A DNA stretch of 64,000 bases from contig JAEUWY010000004.1 in assembly GCA_022059125.1 (NCBI GenBank), forward strand, positions 4,562,838 through 4,626,837, read 5' to 3'. The notes below the pieces were generated by a model. That model saw only the letters and a program-made list of their open reading frames with translations. It did no database searches and had not been told where the DNA came from. A program made the translations under genes and the position numbers. The number at the start of each line of letters is the position of its first letter. Positions within the stretch are counted from its first letter, which is position 1. Positions 11,712 through 23,350 of the stretch are shown here, one piece after another. Origin of the DNA: Corynespora cassiicola. Taxonomy: Eukaryota; Ascomycota; Dothideomycetes; Pleosporales; Corynesporascaceae.

Positions 11712-12992
11712 ATGGCCAATTTTCCGCGCCTACCGCCAACGGGAATCCGCGTGCTTATCGTAGGTGCGGGTTTCGCGGGTGTCTCAGCGGCAATTGAATG
11801 CGATCGAAAGGGCCATTCTGTGACTCTTTATGAGAAACTGGACACGATTGAAGAAATAACTCGTTATGGCGACATCATTAGCTTCGACCCAAATGGATCA
11901 CGCAATTTCGAACGATGGCCTGGGGTGATCGAGGCGATGCAGAAAGTCGCGCGCCAAACCTCATGGCTGGATCTATACCACTGGAAAGGCGAATTCGTGA
12001 CACGACAGAACTTTGCGAAAGAGAAGGAATGGGGCCATCGGATCAATGGACATAGAGGCGAATTGCACAGCATTATCTACCAGCATGCAGTAGCTCGTGG
12101 CATCGACATTCGCCTAGGCCAGCGGGTTACAGACTATTTCGAGGAAGATGAAAAGGCTGGCGTGATAGTAAACGGAGCCATGGTATTCGCAGATGCTGTC
12201 ATTGCTGCGGAAGGCGTACGGTCGAGGGGGCGAAAGATTGTACTTGGCTTTGATGACAAGCCCAAGTCTTCTGGCTATGCAGTGTATCGGGCCTGGTACC
12301 CTGGCGAGGCCATCGCAAAAAACGAAACGCTGAAACATTTGGTCGCTGAAGATTCACACTCTGGATGGATCGGACCGGATCTCCATTTTTTGGCTTCGTC
12401 TTTGAAGGGTGGAAAAGAGTTCAATTGGGTGTTCACGCATGTCGACGACGGAAATATTGAAGAGAATTGGCAGTTCCCGGGAAAGGTAGAGGATTGCTTG
12501 AAATATGTCGAGGGGTGGGCTCCAATTGTTCAGGAGATTGTAAGATCGACACCGAAGAATGCGCGTCTGATTGACCACAAGCTTGTATTCCGAGACCCTC
12601 TTCCAACGTTTATATCTCCGAAGGCTCGAATAGCATTGATTGGAGATGCAGCTCATCCCTTCCTTCCAACTTCAATCCAGGGGGCTAGCCAGTCGATAGA
12701 GGATGGAGTGGTGCTAGCAGCGTGTCTTGAAAAGGCCGGAAAATGCGACACCCCATTGGCTGTGAGGGTATTCGAAAAGATTCGGTACCAAAGAGTCCAC
12801 AAGGCTCAAGCAACAGGAGTGAAGACAAGGGAGAGGTGGCATAAAGCTAATTGGGACGAAATCCGGAAGACGCCCGAAGCCATTCACCTCGTACGTGAAG
12901 CCTGGCTGTTGGACTTTGACGCCGAGAAAGACTGCTACGAGCGATTTGATGACGTAGCTAGGAGTCTCAATCTTGAAAAAGCGCGTCTTTAA
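11712..12992 (+). CDS. FAD-dependent aromatic monooxygenase, salicylate-hydroxylase type (426 aa)
   Basis: An intronless class A flavoprotein monooxygenase (FAD_binding_3), which uses NAD(P)H and O2 to hydroxylate an aromatic ring and often decarboxylates at the same time. The dinucleotide-binding GxGxxG (G18-A-G20-F-A-G23) sits after a short tail. The second FAD motif, IGDAAHPFLPTSIQGASQ, is near residue 310 with the typical SIEDG that follows. There is no signal peptide, so it is cytosolic. Length fits the salicylate hydroxylase/4-hydroxybenzoate 1-hydroxylase group. It is the first gene of a cluster with maleylacetate reductase and hydroxyquinol dioxygenase, so it likely performs an oxidative decarboxylation feeding hydroquinone or hydroxyquinol (as known for the yeast Mnx1-type enzyme). 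The substrate cannot be told from sequence. Confidence 0.88.
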   Translation: MANFPRLPPTGIRVLIVGAGFAGVSAAIECDRKGHSVTLYEKLDTIEEITRYGDIISFDPNGSRNFERWPGVIEAMQKVARQTSWLDLYHWKGEFVTRQNFAKEKEWGHRINGHRGELHSIIYQHAVARGIDIRLGQRVTDYFEEDEKAGVIVNGAMVFADAVIAAEGVRSRGRKIVLGFDDKPKSSGYAVYRAWYPGEAIAKNETLKHLVAEDSHSGWIGPDLHFLASSLKGGKEFNWVFTHVDDGNIEENWQFPGKVEDCLKYVEGWAPIVQEIVRSTPKNARLIDHKLVFRDPLPTFISPKARIALIGDAAHPFLPTSIQGASQSIEDGVVLAACLEKAGKCDTPLAVRVFEKIRYQRVHKAQATGVKTRERWHKANWDEIRKTPEAIHLVREAWLLDFDAEKDCYERFDDVARSLNLEKARL

Positions 12993-13546
12993 TGTGCAAG
13001 CAGACTGGCTGTGTCTTTGGGTGATGAAGGCAGGTGAGAATTTGCTAAATCGATGGTAGAAGCGTCAATAATACCTGCACTCAGTTAGTTTTGGTTCAAG
13101 TTAGAGACGGGATAAACACTTGGGTCCTTATTTGAATAGATTGTCGCTTTTCCACAAGATACATCGCCCTGGATTTTCTTGGATGAATGGCATAGGGGAC
13201 TCGTAGATTTGAAGGTTGGACGTTATGTGCCAGATGCTCAGGGTTGTTGGGTCCGAGAAGGGCATGTGGAGAGCGCAAGACGCCCGAAGTGCCGCATGAG
13301 GGGAACGCAACGCCGGTCTTGGCAACGAAGACCGGAAATTCAGTAATTTTCCGACCGTGTTTGATCCGGCGGCACGTTCAACCCTGGCCGTTCTGGGGCA
13401 CCTGGAACTGTACAAGCTGAGGTGTGCATTAAGAAGCCGCCCGCTCCCACATTTTTTTTTTGATTCGGCATCAATCGATGATTGCTCTACACCTCAGCAC
13501 CCTTGCACCCCCATACGCTGCATGAAATTTTATACCCCCATCAGCC
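12993..13546. promoter_or_regulatory. Promoter of maleylacetate reductase with a CGGAAATT inverted repeat
   Basis: 554 bases, no gene. At 13333-13353 CGGAAATT is followed, four bases on, by AATTTTCCG: an inverted repeat flanked by CGG triplets, about 195 bp before the ATG. This is the layout Zn2Cys6 dimers bind. A related CGGAAATTACCG lies at 20286-20297 in the regulator/phenol hydroxylase promoter of the same cluster. Confidence 0.45.
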
Positions 13547-14620
13547 ATGGAGTCATTTGTATATACAGCAAGTCCTAGCCGGGTAGTCTTTGGGCCTGGG
13601 TCCTCTTCCCAATTACCAGACGAGTTGTCACGGCAAAAACTAAACGCGGCGCTGATTTTATCTACCCCATACCAACTGGAGCAAGCGAATGCGATCAAGC
13701 AGTCGCTAGGATCAAATGCCGCGGGCATCTTTTCAAATGCGACTATGCACACACCGGTCGAAGTCACTCTTCAAGCCGTGCAATTGGCCAAAGACTTGAA
13801 GGCCGACAGCGTCGTATCGATTGGAGGCGGAAGCACTACTGGGCTGGGGAAGGCAATCAGCATTCGCACTGGTCTTCCACACATTTCTATCCCTACAACT
13901 TATGCTGGAAGTGAAATGACCCCAATCCTTGGCGAAACCGCCGACGGGGTCAAGACCACGCGACGAGATCCCAAGATACTTCCCGGTACGGTTATCTACG
14001 ACGTCAACCTCACCATGAGTTTGCCTACAGATCTTAGTGCGACCAGTGGCATCAATGCCATTGCTCATGCGGTCGAGGCATTGTATGCACCGGACACAAA
14101 TCCCATTATGCGATTGTTTGCAAAGGAAGGCATTCGAACTTTGTCCGAGGCTTTGGTTGTCATAGCCAAGTCAAGTCAAGATGAACATGCGCGAAGCAAA
14201 GCCCTTTACGGCGCATGGCTTTGTGGGGTTTGCCTGGGTAGTACATCAATGTCCCTCCACCACAAGCTCTGCCATACACTCGGAGGTAGCTTGAACCTCC
14301 CCCATGCCGAGACGCATACAATCCTACTCCCACACACGTTTGCATACAACAGCTCGGCTGCGACACAAGCTGCGAAGGATGTGGCGGATGCGCTGCCGGA
14401 TTCAGACGGCGATGCGATCAAGGGGCTGAATATCCTTCTCGGAAAACTTGGGGTGAAGAGGGCACTGAGAGATTTTGGTATGAAGGAAGATGATATAGAC
14501 AGAGTGGCGTCACTGGCAACCAAGAATCCGTATAGTAATCCGCGAACGGTTGAAGAAAACCCTATTCGTGAGTTGCTTAGACGGGCATGGATTGGTGATG
14601 ATGCAAAAGCAGATTTATGA
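13547..14620 (+). CDS. Maleylacetate reductase (357 aa)
   Basis: Reduces maleylacetate to 3-oxoadipate with NAD(P)H, the last dedicated step of the hydroxyquinol branch. Single exon, ATG at 13547. It belongs to the iron-containing alcohol dehydrogenase fold: N-terminal VVFGPGSSSQL, the nucleotide-binding SIGGGSTTGLGKA near residues 92-104, the family hallmark PTTYAGSEMTPI near 117, and the histidine-rich segment SLHHKLCHTLGG then LPHAETHTILLPH. AGSEMT and HHKLCH are characteristic of maleylacetate reductases rather than generic alcohol dehydrogenases. Length (about 350) matches. It lies between the monooxygenase and the hydroxyquinol dioxygenase that makes its substrate, all on the plus strand. 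Confidence 0.93.
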   Translation: MESFVYTASPSRVVFGPGSSSQLPDELSRQKLNAALILSTPYQLEQANAIKQSLGSNAAGIFSNATMHTPVEVTLQAVQLAKDLKADSVVSIGGGSTTGLGKAISIRTGLPHISIPTTYAGSEMTPILGETADGVKTTRRDPKILPGTVIYDVNLTMSLPTDLSATSGINAIAHAVEALYAPDTNPIMRLFAKEGIRTLSEALVVIAKSSQDEHARSKALYGAWLCGVCLGSTSMSLHHKLCHTLGGSLNLPHAETHTILLPHTFAYNSSAATQAAKDVADALPDSDGDAIKGLNILLGKLGVKRALRDFGMKEDDIDRVASLATKNPYSNPRTVEENPIRELLRRAWIGDDAKADL

Positions 14621-16384
14621 TCATTTTGATCGAAAGATAGAGTATTAAACGTATGGGTGTTGACGAGAATCAAAGATGTGGTGACAATAACTGCGCATGT
14701 TAAGGTGCTTAAAAATCGAATGGAGGATGATTGCGTTCTCAGAAAAGATCAGGGCATCGATGGTCCCTTGCTAATTCTTGCAGCGAAAGTAACTTTGACG
14801 CTACTGCTTGAGCTACTGCTTGAAGTTGTTGTGATGATCAGGGCAGTCGCTATCGGTATATAGCGTCACGATTGCCAAACGCCCTCGGCATCCGCCTCAT
14901 TCATTACTAATGTTATAAAGCCGGATTAAAAAAGCTAGTGTTTTTAACCAAGGCAGCAGAAAAACAGGGTGACGTAGTAGTTAAGAAGTCATCCACCTCA
15001 TGCGAGTAAAAGAAGCACGCTTTTCTACCTCCCCAGCACCCTCTGGAGTAAAATAACGAAATATCTATATTAAACTCATCATGCCCTCTTCTTGCTCTGT
15101 TTAGAATTAGAGAAGAAACTAGTAGTTATATCTAAAATCAGAAAATATGCTGGCTTGACGCCTCTACAATTGATCAATGTATAGCAAGGTTATTGGGATT
15201 AGAGGAGAAGCCTATGTAAGGTGCAAGTGGATTCAATTTCCGAATAGATCACGGACAAAAAAAAGTATTAGCCGACCTTTGCTGAATAGACTATTGCAGA
15301 TATTCCATCTGTGCAACGCCACGAACTTTGGACTCTAGCCCAGGAGAGTGAGAGGCCCACCAGGAGATTAGCCTCCGCTCATTCATTTTGATTTCGCCTA
15401 TTCGTATCACCTTATGACATAAAGACACCGTTCGGTAGACATTTTTTTTCTTGTGATATAGAGAGCGTTTCATGCTTTCATTCTCACAACCCGAGTCTAA
15501 TCTTTGAAAAGGCTATTCTAGCTCTATGTTGGTATGTTACCCTGTACGATGTCTACCAAAGCCAGCCGCTCTAACGCAAAAAGGGATAGCCCAGAAGCTG
15601 GCTTGGACGCCATGTCAATTTGCCCCATCAGACTACTTTTGACCATGGCTGCCATTCTCCGGCTGAAACGCGACCAGAAGCCTGGCTGCAGGACGTTCGG
15701 CAATCTTTCAGCAGTCTTTAGAGCAAGACTGATATATCGCACCTTGGAATAGCGAATGGCTTCGATTCTGCCCCATCTTGCTACTATATTACCACATTGG
15801 GGAGAAACTAGGGGCTTCGTATTCCTTGATGCAGGTACCCGGGTGGCTGAGGATTAAGTGGGAAAGGAGGCTCCTACACGTGATCATATACAGATATGAA
15901 CAAGAATATAATTCGAAGTTCGGAACTTTACTTAGCCATGGTGGACTGGATGGTTTCCCCGCTAGTAAATTTCGGGCATGCAGGCATGTAGAGATGTGTT
16001 TCTGTCGCAACATTGGCATTGAACCTCCATAAGATGTGGGGAAGGATACACTCCAGATTCGGTAAGCGCATCATCCCCGGAACACGAACTTTTTCCGGCG
16101 GAGCACAACCTGGGATTTCCGGCTTTCCGCCACCAATCGACCCACTAAACTCGGCCAATGGAACACGGCTTGAATCAAAGGCGTGTGGGAGACATGCCGC
16201 ATCTCAGCGGGGAAGTTACAATATCCGATAACTCCAGCTCTCGGGCCCAGGTACTGAACGTCAGAGAGGCTCATATATTAGACAAACCCCACATAACACA
16301 TTTCCATGATCTTTCACAACATTTTGCAACGTATAGGCACCTCAACTTCATCTATTTCACGACTGCCATTCCGGAATCATTACA
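14621..16384. other. 1.8-kb intergenic stretch inside the catabolic cluster
   Basis: No supported gene. About 14.9-15.5 kb is AT-rich, with many stops and short A/T runs. The last 350 bases are more GC-rich and contain several CCGG/CCGCC triplets (for example TTTCCGGCGG near 16091 and TTTCCGGCTTTCCGCC near 16115) before the dioxygenase start, which could be regulator sites. The spacer is unusually long for this cluster and could hold a decayed gene, but I cannot identify one. Confidence 0.35.
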
Positions 16385-17476
16385 ATGGCCGCCCCCGTTA
16401 GTTTGAAGGATCTCACGATTGATAACATCACCGAAAATGTCCACGCCATCAATGCGCAATGCAAGAGCCAGCGCTTAAAGTACATAATAGAGCGAACTGT
16501 CTCACATCTGCACGACCTTGCGCGAGAAACAAGACTGTCCACAGATGAGTGGATGGCGGCCCTGCTCTTCTTGACAGAAGTGGGGCAGATATCGTCAGAT
16601 GTCAGACAGGTCATTATACCCACCACCCACAACATTGAAGCTTCTCCCTGATGATCAAATTTAGGAGTTTATTCTACTTTCAGATGTACTAGGGCTTTCT
16701 TTGCTCGTGGATTCAATCGATCATCCCAAGCCAAAAGGTAGCACTGAAGGCACAGTGCTCGGCCCGTTTCATACCCACGAAGCCGAACACAAGGACCAAG
16801 GTGGTGTCATATCTCATGACCCCGACGGAAAACCACTTCTTGTGTTGTGTACTCTGAAAGATACAGAAGGAAAGCCAATCGCCGATGCATCGATTGATGT
16901 GTGGGAGACAGACTCAAAAGGCTTCTACGACGTACAGCATGCCGATAGAGACGGCCCAGATGGAAGAGCTGTTCTGAAAAGCGACGAGAACGGAGACTTT
17001 TGGTTTAAGGCCATTGTCCCTGTCCCATATCCAATTCCACATGATGGGCCCGTTGGGAAGCTGCTCAAGGTTTTGAACCGTCATCCCTACCGTCCGAGTC
17101 ACATGCACTTCATGTTCAAGAAGGACGGATACGATCCTCTTATAACGTAAGTCGATCCGGAAGTATCTGAGCGTATGCAATTTGTCTAATTTTCATCCGT
17201 AGCGCTCTTTATCTAAAGGATGACCCCTACGAATCCACTGATGCTGTCTTTGGAGTCAAGGACTCTCTTGTGGTTTCGATAAAGAAGGTAGAAGACGAAG
17301 AAATTGCAAAGAAACATGGGGTGAAACTCGGATCCGCCTTGATGACGTACGACTTTGTATTGGTCACAGAAGAGGCTGCATCAAAACTTCGCAGACAGAA
17401 GGCCGAAGAGGCCATGGCGAATTTGGGACGCAAATTCAAGTTTATTGATGATTTACCGGTTCCCGACGTCGACTAG
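16385..17476 (+). CDS. Hydroxyquinol 1,2-dioxygenase (intradiol ring cleavage), 3 exons, 326 aa
   Basis: Cleaves hydroxyquinol (1,2,4-trihydroxybenzene) to maleylacetate with a non-haem Fe(III). Exons are 16385-16609, 16665-17146 and 17203-17476; introns of 55 and 56 nt close in frame, and the first junction restores the family motif RQ-EFILLSDVLGLS. The N-terminal helical domain is followed by VLGPFHTHEAE and the intradiol core. The four iron ligands are visible: Tyr163 (GFYD), Tyr197 (VPYPIPHDGPVG), His221 and His223 (PYRPSHMHFMF). The spacing (24 residues from the second Tyr to the first His) is the family's. HPKPKGSTEGTVLGPF and total length indicate the hydroxyquinol subgroup rather than catechol dioxygenase. 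Its product is the substrate of the neighbouring maleylacetate reductase. Confidence 0.94.
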
Positions 17477-17541
17477 AGCATAGTATGCGTAAATACAATG
17501 AGAGATGTTGACACCGTATGGAAAATTGACGCTGTCTACAA

Positions 17542-20107
17542 TTATGGTATCTGCATCAAACTATCATCTAAGCCATCTCCAAGGAAGCTGTCTAAAGTAA
17601 ACGGTTGCATATCTATGCCTGGCATCATGTTTGCTCCTGCAGCAAAGTCTTGAAGCAGGTTAGGGTCTATGAGCGACGATAATAGAGTCCCTGGATCCGG
17701 ACCATGACCAGTATAGGAAAACAAAGTCCGCGGGATATGATCTTCAGGGATCGGTGTTATATTGGTCGAGCTGAAGTGGTTATGGGGTCCCTCATCATCT
17801 CCTTGAGCTGTACAATCACCCTCGGTTGAGATGAAGGTATTTTTCCGGTACTGAGCGCATGCACGCGCAACCTCCAATCCTTCGCGTATGAGATCTGCAC
17901 TTCTTCGAGCCACAATGGCTTCGTCCATCGATTGTAGTACCTCTTGTGCTTTCATGACATCGTTTAGAAGCTCATCACTGGATACTGTCGTGTGTCCTAG
18001 CATGATAACGTATAATACAACCATACCAGCATACAAAGTATACGTAGCGTTATACCACCATGTGCGAAAATAGTGACGGTGAGCGTATGCGTCGTAGAGT
18101 ATTCGAATCGTCTCGCGCGCGGCATCTAGACACAGCTCAACATGAGTTGACGCTTGAAGTTGCCTTCGACTTGAAGATGCTGACAAGAAGGGTCGATGTA
18201 TGAGAATCCTCGCGTTCAAGTATCGTAGGTGTAGCACAAGCTTTTGTTTTGCAGCCCACTCCTCTTCCCGGAAAGACACCCTGCAAAAGTTCAGATACTC
18301 TGGTAGCCGACCCTTCCAATCGTCAAGAAGGCTATCGAACTCCTTCGCAATGATGGACTTTTGCAGCAGAGTCAAACCCTTCGAGTCATGATACAGTTGT
18401 TTTGAAACTCGGCGCAAAATTGCTGCGTAATGCACCATCTCATTGATCATTGCACTGCTCTTGCTTTCGGTTTCAGGAAGATGATGTAGATTACTATCAC
18501 CTTCTGGAACGACCGGGAAAGGTAGTTGATAATTCCTGGGTTTCCCAAGACTATCTCTTCGCCCTGAGCTGCAGCTCATGTCGATCTCATGAGAGTATAT
18601 GCACCACCAGGTTCGCCGAGCGGCTTTTCGAGTTTGCACTGAGCTCGACATGGACTCATTTGGAAGGCCGATCGCAAGTGCGGTACGTACGGCTTGCCCA
18701 CAGTACATGTAACAAGCATGAGGCTTATGAGAGTTTTGGCAGTATAAAGACTAGATGATATTAGTGCACGTCGCTCAGTCATATGGTGTAGCACTTTTAC
18801 CATGAGGAACAGCGTCTGGGCGCTTTCTAAGGAGCAAACTTCGAAGATGTCGCCCAATAACTCCCTCGCTCGTCGGAAATAGACTCTGGATAGTGCCCTT
18901 GAGGAGACATGCTTTTCGAGATTCCCTGACTTCACTAGATTCTCTGTGCATGTCCTAATATCTTTTCCAAACACCTGACTTATATCACTTCCGGCTACGA
19001 GTGCTCCAATTGCTACCACCATATTATACAGAGAGAGAAAGTGCCTAAAACTCTTCTTTTGATTAGGTGATGCGTGCGTCTTCCATATATGGCTCTCACA
19101 TCGTGTAGTGAATTCAATAGTGTCGATCATGGGATGCAGGTGGTGTAGATTATTGAGGTATATACGGACGTATTCCCGTTCCAACCTTGTTTCGGCTTCC
19201 CACAGTAAGCCTACTGGACCGGGTGTTTCAATTTGATGCCGTTCATTTTCATCGATATGCGGGGCCACGATTGTGTGGCTGCGATGAGTCGTGTTTGAAT
19301 CAATTTCTACCCTTGGGGGGTCTGATGCTGTGGCCAGAGCATCTTCGTCATACTGTCTTTCAGTTCCATGCAACGGCGTCTTAGATCTCGACGGCGGCGA
19401 TAGAGCTTCCTCGTTAGAAAGCAAGTTGATGATAGATATTCTGCCCGGCGTTGGATTGGTATCATGGGCCGGAGTAGGCTGTACACTTCCCACAAAGCTT
19501 GAAGGGGAAAGATGCGACATTTCTTGGCTGCCGGAAGAATCTGCTTGTCCCCCGGGAAGATTTTGCTGAGCATATGCAAAAAGTTGATTGAGCAACACAA
19601 AATTGGATGAGGTGCCATAGAATTCGGTCCCATGGGTATGCTGATTAACGTCGCCCACTACATCCGAGTCGTTACCGAGCCAAGTATGGGGAGTAAACCC
19701 TTCACCGGGGAATTAGTGACACGGCACAATGGACTCCGTCAATGAGATATTTGTTTACCTGAGTGAGATGCACCCTGGGTCCTTCCTGAGGACTCACACC
19801 TTATTGGTTCATCTTGATACCTCTGGCCAGATACCGGGGATCGAACGCGCTCTTGTCTGTTCAGATGCTCACGAGGCTGGCTCCGGGCGGAAGTGCTGCT
19901 ATTCCGGGCATTCCGCCTCCGGATTCCGTATTCACATTCGACAGAATGCTTGATGCAGTTCGAACATGGCCTTCGCTGGTTGCATTTGGCCTTTTTTGCT
20001 CGACACCTCTGACACGCATGGCTTGCGCGAGGTAGATTTCGCCGACTGAATGTAGTGTGACTGCTGGAGGTAGCACTTTCCCGCGATCCCTGCTCCGGTT
20101 GTGACAT
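17542..20107 (-). CDS. Zn2Cys6 transcription factor, probable cluster regulator, 3 exons, 818 aa
   Basis: Exons 20107-19759, 19699-18801 and 18750-17542 (introns 59 and 50 nt) all close in frame. The binuclear zinc cluster is CQRCRAKKAKCNQRRPCSNC followed by IKHSVEC, about residues 32-58, preceded by a Ser-rich N-terminus and followed by a basic linker. The rest carries a fungal-specific transcription factor domain: LRYLNARILIHRPFL and the junction QNSHKPHACYMYCGQAVRTALAIGL, typical of the middle homology region, are clear. It is nuclear and binds CGG-triplet sites as a dimer. The gene is tail-to-tail with the dioxygenase (65 bp between stops) and head-to-head with the phenol-hydroxylase-like gene, and a CGGAAATTACCG site lies between them. 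It most likely senses the aromatic substrate and controls the cluster. Confidence 0.9.
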
Positions 20108-20565
20108 ATTTGCGCGTTAACTAAGTAGAAGGAGCAATAGACTACAACAATCAATTGTACTCTGCAATAGAATCGTACAGGCACATGATTTGGGGCGGCC
20201 ATCTCAAGCCGTCAGACAATCCCGCAAAGTCGGGGCTGGAGTGGGGCTTGAGACGGACCGAAAGGAACTCTCGGCTCAGCGACGCCGGAAATTACCGCAC
20301 GTCATTACTGGCTTTCTGCCTCCACATTTACTTGGCGTCTAGCATCCGGCAGAGAGCGGAAGCCGGAAGTCGGAAATCGTGGTATCTGGAGAGCGTGCAA
20401 GCAAGGCAAGGCTGGCTCCTCACCTGCATTCGATGTTGACGTACTGTAGACTAAGTTTTTAGGATGTCTACCATGAAAAAAATTTGCAACCTGTATCAAC
20501 CACTGCTTGAACGACAAGCGGCGGCCTGGATAAACTCATTGAATTTGCTGAATTGACGTTACAGT
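20108..20565. promoter_or_regulatory. Bidirectional promoter, regulator / phenol hydroxylase-like gene
   Basis: 458 bases between two start codons. At 20286-20297, CGGAAATTACCG is an inverted CGG pair with a 6-nt spacer (Gal4-family geometry). More CCGG/CGGAA half sites crowd the stretch 20345-20370. The CGGAAATT half matches the inverted repeat before maleylacetate reductase. Confidence 0.5.
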
Positions 20566-22722
20566 ATGCCTGTTTTCCAGGAAACATCGAATGCCGCAAG
20601 AGATCTCAGAATTCTGCCGTCCCGTGCCCTCCCGCTGCCGAGGGTCTCTTCTAATCCAGACCTTGCATCGACAAAAGAAGAAAAACGCGAAGTCGTCGTC
20701 ATCGGGGTAGGCTCATTCGTTATTTTGAGCAAGCTGCATCCACTCACGGCGCTTTAGGCCGGCCCAAGTGGCCTCTTCCTTACCTTGCTACTGGCCAGAT
20801 ATGGCATTACGGGCTCTTCGCTGCTCTGTCTCGACGCAAAGCCGGGGACTTTGAAGGCTGGACAGGCGGATGGACTCCAGCCACGGACCTTGGAAGTTTT
20901 ACAGAGCCTCGGCATCGCTGCAGAGATTATCAGTGAGGGTTGCCATATGGAAGAAGTCGCTTTCTGGAACCCAACGACTGCAGATCCTCAAGAGAACGGA
21001 AATAGTACCAGGCCCGGTATTAGGCGCACAGACTTTGTACCAGATGTAAATGTACCTGCTCGCTTTCCCTTTGAGATCACAATCCATCAAGGCCGTATTG
21101 AGCGTATTCTCCAAGAAAATCTTGGCCTCTATGCACCAGAGCACACTCTTCGAAGATCTCACAGGTTCATTGAATACGTGGTCGATGAATCTGATTCAGA
21201 ATTTCCTATACTGGTCCATTACGAATACGATCACCCGGACGGCAGCACAAAGCAGGATTCCGTCCGGACCAAATACCTTGTAGGAGCAGATGGTGCACGG
21301 TCACTTGTACGAAAGTGCATGGGCCTTGACCTACAGGGCGAGACCACCGACCACATCTGGGGAGTATGCGACTTCGTTGTGGAGACTGATTTTCCTGATA
21401 TCCGGAAACGATGCGCCATTCATTCGGATGCTGGCTCAGTAATGGTTATTCCTAGAGAGCAGATTGCGACAGGTGATTATCTCACCCGATTGTATGTTCA
21501 AGTGCCGGGTGAGGTTGAAGCGGATTCCGAATCAGGAACGGATAAGAAGTCCGCAGACAAGAAGCGGCGCGGCGCTGTCACTCTGGAATACATATTCGAG
21601 CAAGCACGGGCGGTCTTTTCACCTTACAAGATCCGGATCAAGGAAGGTACCACGCCCGATTGGTGGGCGGCATATCAGATCGGACAGCGCATGACGCCCA
21701 AGTTCTCTGCTAGAACTCCTGACGGCATGGATAGGATTTTCATCGTCGGAGATGGTAGGTCACATTTATCCAAGACATCCTTCCATTGCTGACTCGAAAC
21801 AGCATGTCATACACACAGTCCAAAGGCCGGACAAGGCATGAACGTTTCCATGATGGACTCTTTCAACTTGGCCTGGAAGCTCGCCCACGGCATCAACGGA
21901 CTAACACCCCGTGGCTCACCTAAAGGAGAGGACCCTGTCATTGAAACATTTGGCGAGGAGCGTGCCGACATCGCCCGCCAACTCATTGAATTTGACAGAA
22001 AATTCTCTCACATCTTCTCGGGAAAGCTGGGATCTGGCGATTCCGCAGCCACAGGCCTTACCCACGAAGAATTTCTGCGTGTTTTCAAAGAAGGCAGTGG
22101 GTTCACGAGCGGATGCGGAATCGAGTACCATCCCAGTAGACTGGTTAGGACGAGGACAGAATCTCAATTAACCCCCACGATCAAGGGTGATCCATCAAGT
22201 GGCATCTTGACTCTAGGCAGACGGCTGTTAAATGTTGAAGTGAGACGATACGCCGATGCTACTACCCGCCAGCTTCAAGATGGTAAGATCTTCGTGTTTG
22301 CGTCGTAAAACTTGCAACATAGACTAATGCATACGACAGAGCTGCCATCCACGGGCCGCTACCACATCCTCATTCTCACGAGTAAGGACCTCCTTGATAA
22401 AGCGGGTGCTTCTCAGTCCGCCCTCCAGTCTTGTATCGAGACCGTTAGAAGACATCCTACAGGGACAATCAACCTTGCTGTGCTCCACCCGTTGACGCAA
22501 CGCTTCGAGTGGGATCAGATTCCCCCTGGTGTGAAAGAGCTTTCTGAAATGCGAACATATGGATTGGCAAATAAAAAAGATGCCTATGAGATTTATGGTG
22601 TCTCCAAAGAGGATGGCGTTATTGCTGTTGTGAGGCCTGATGGGTATATCGGTGCTTTAGCGCCTCTAGTCGGATGTGAGTTGGTGGAAGCTTATCTACG
22701 TGGCTGCTTAATTGTTCTTTGA
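20566..22722 (+). CDS. Phenol 2-monooxygenase-type FAD monooxygenase, 4 exons, 666 aa
   Basis: Hydroxylates phenolic rings ortho to a hydroxyl group. Exons are 20566-20706, 20758-21754, 21803-22282 and 22340-22722, with GT-AG introns of 51, 48 and 57 nt. The first junction creates the FAD motif VVVIG-AGPSG (GxGxxG, residues 47-52), and the second completes the GD motif IVGDACHTHSPKAGQGMN near residue 378. DGLQPRTLEVLQSLG and LVGADGARSLVRK are classic for the family. The last 200 residues form the thioredoxin-like C-terminal domain typical of Trichosporon-type phenol hydroxylase, and total length matches (about 665). In context it plausibly makes hydroxyquinol from hydroquinone or resorcinol (the Mnx2-like role in yeast); phenol itself is possible. 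Cytosolic. Confidence 0.92.
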
Positions 22723-23350
22723 GTTGAAAGAAAAATCCATTAAGTTTTCTATGGTTATCAGATGTTATGCGTGTGATGTTGAGGAAGAAGATGATACAGA
22801 GATTGTTATCTTTCGTGCAGTTCGAATCAGATAGGAGATTCGGAAATGCCAGTGATTCAGACGCATTATCGTCAAAATTTTCAAGAGTTTCGGGCACACC
22901 GCATTATAGGAACAGAGGAAGAATTGCGCAGGACTGACAGCCAATAAGGCCTGCGACGACTACATAGTTCAGGTGAAGATTAGGATGCCTTAGCGTAGAA
23001 CGATGAAGCTTAGTATTGAGTTTGGATATTGGATAAGGTGCAATTCCCCCATGCTATTCCTATCTATCCAAATGCTCTGAGGGCGATTGGTTTTGATAAT
23101 CGTATTTATATCGACGTGGATGTTGCAACGGATGACTTAGTTGCTCAAATTTGGCCAGATATGCGACCTCTTCACTGGCAAAGCTATTTCACATGCTCAG
23201 TGGCCTTTTGGATGTCCCATTATTTTTCTGTGTTGGGACATATGAACAGTGGAACACCACCTCAGCCCCTTTGATGATTATTTCATCAATTCTTGACTAT
23301 GCGACCTCTTTTTGGGTCCCTCGGATTGCCCCAACAGAGCATTCAACGGT
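22723..23350. other. Convergent 3' spacer
   Basis: 628 bases between the stop codons of the monooxygenase (plus) and transporter (minus). AT-rich, with no supported gene; expected to hold two 3' UTRs and terminators. Confidence 0.4.
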
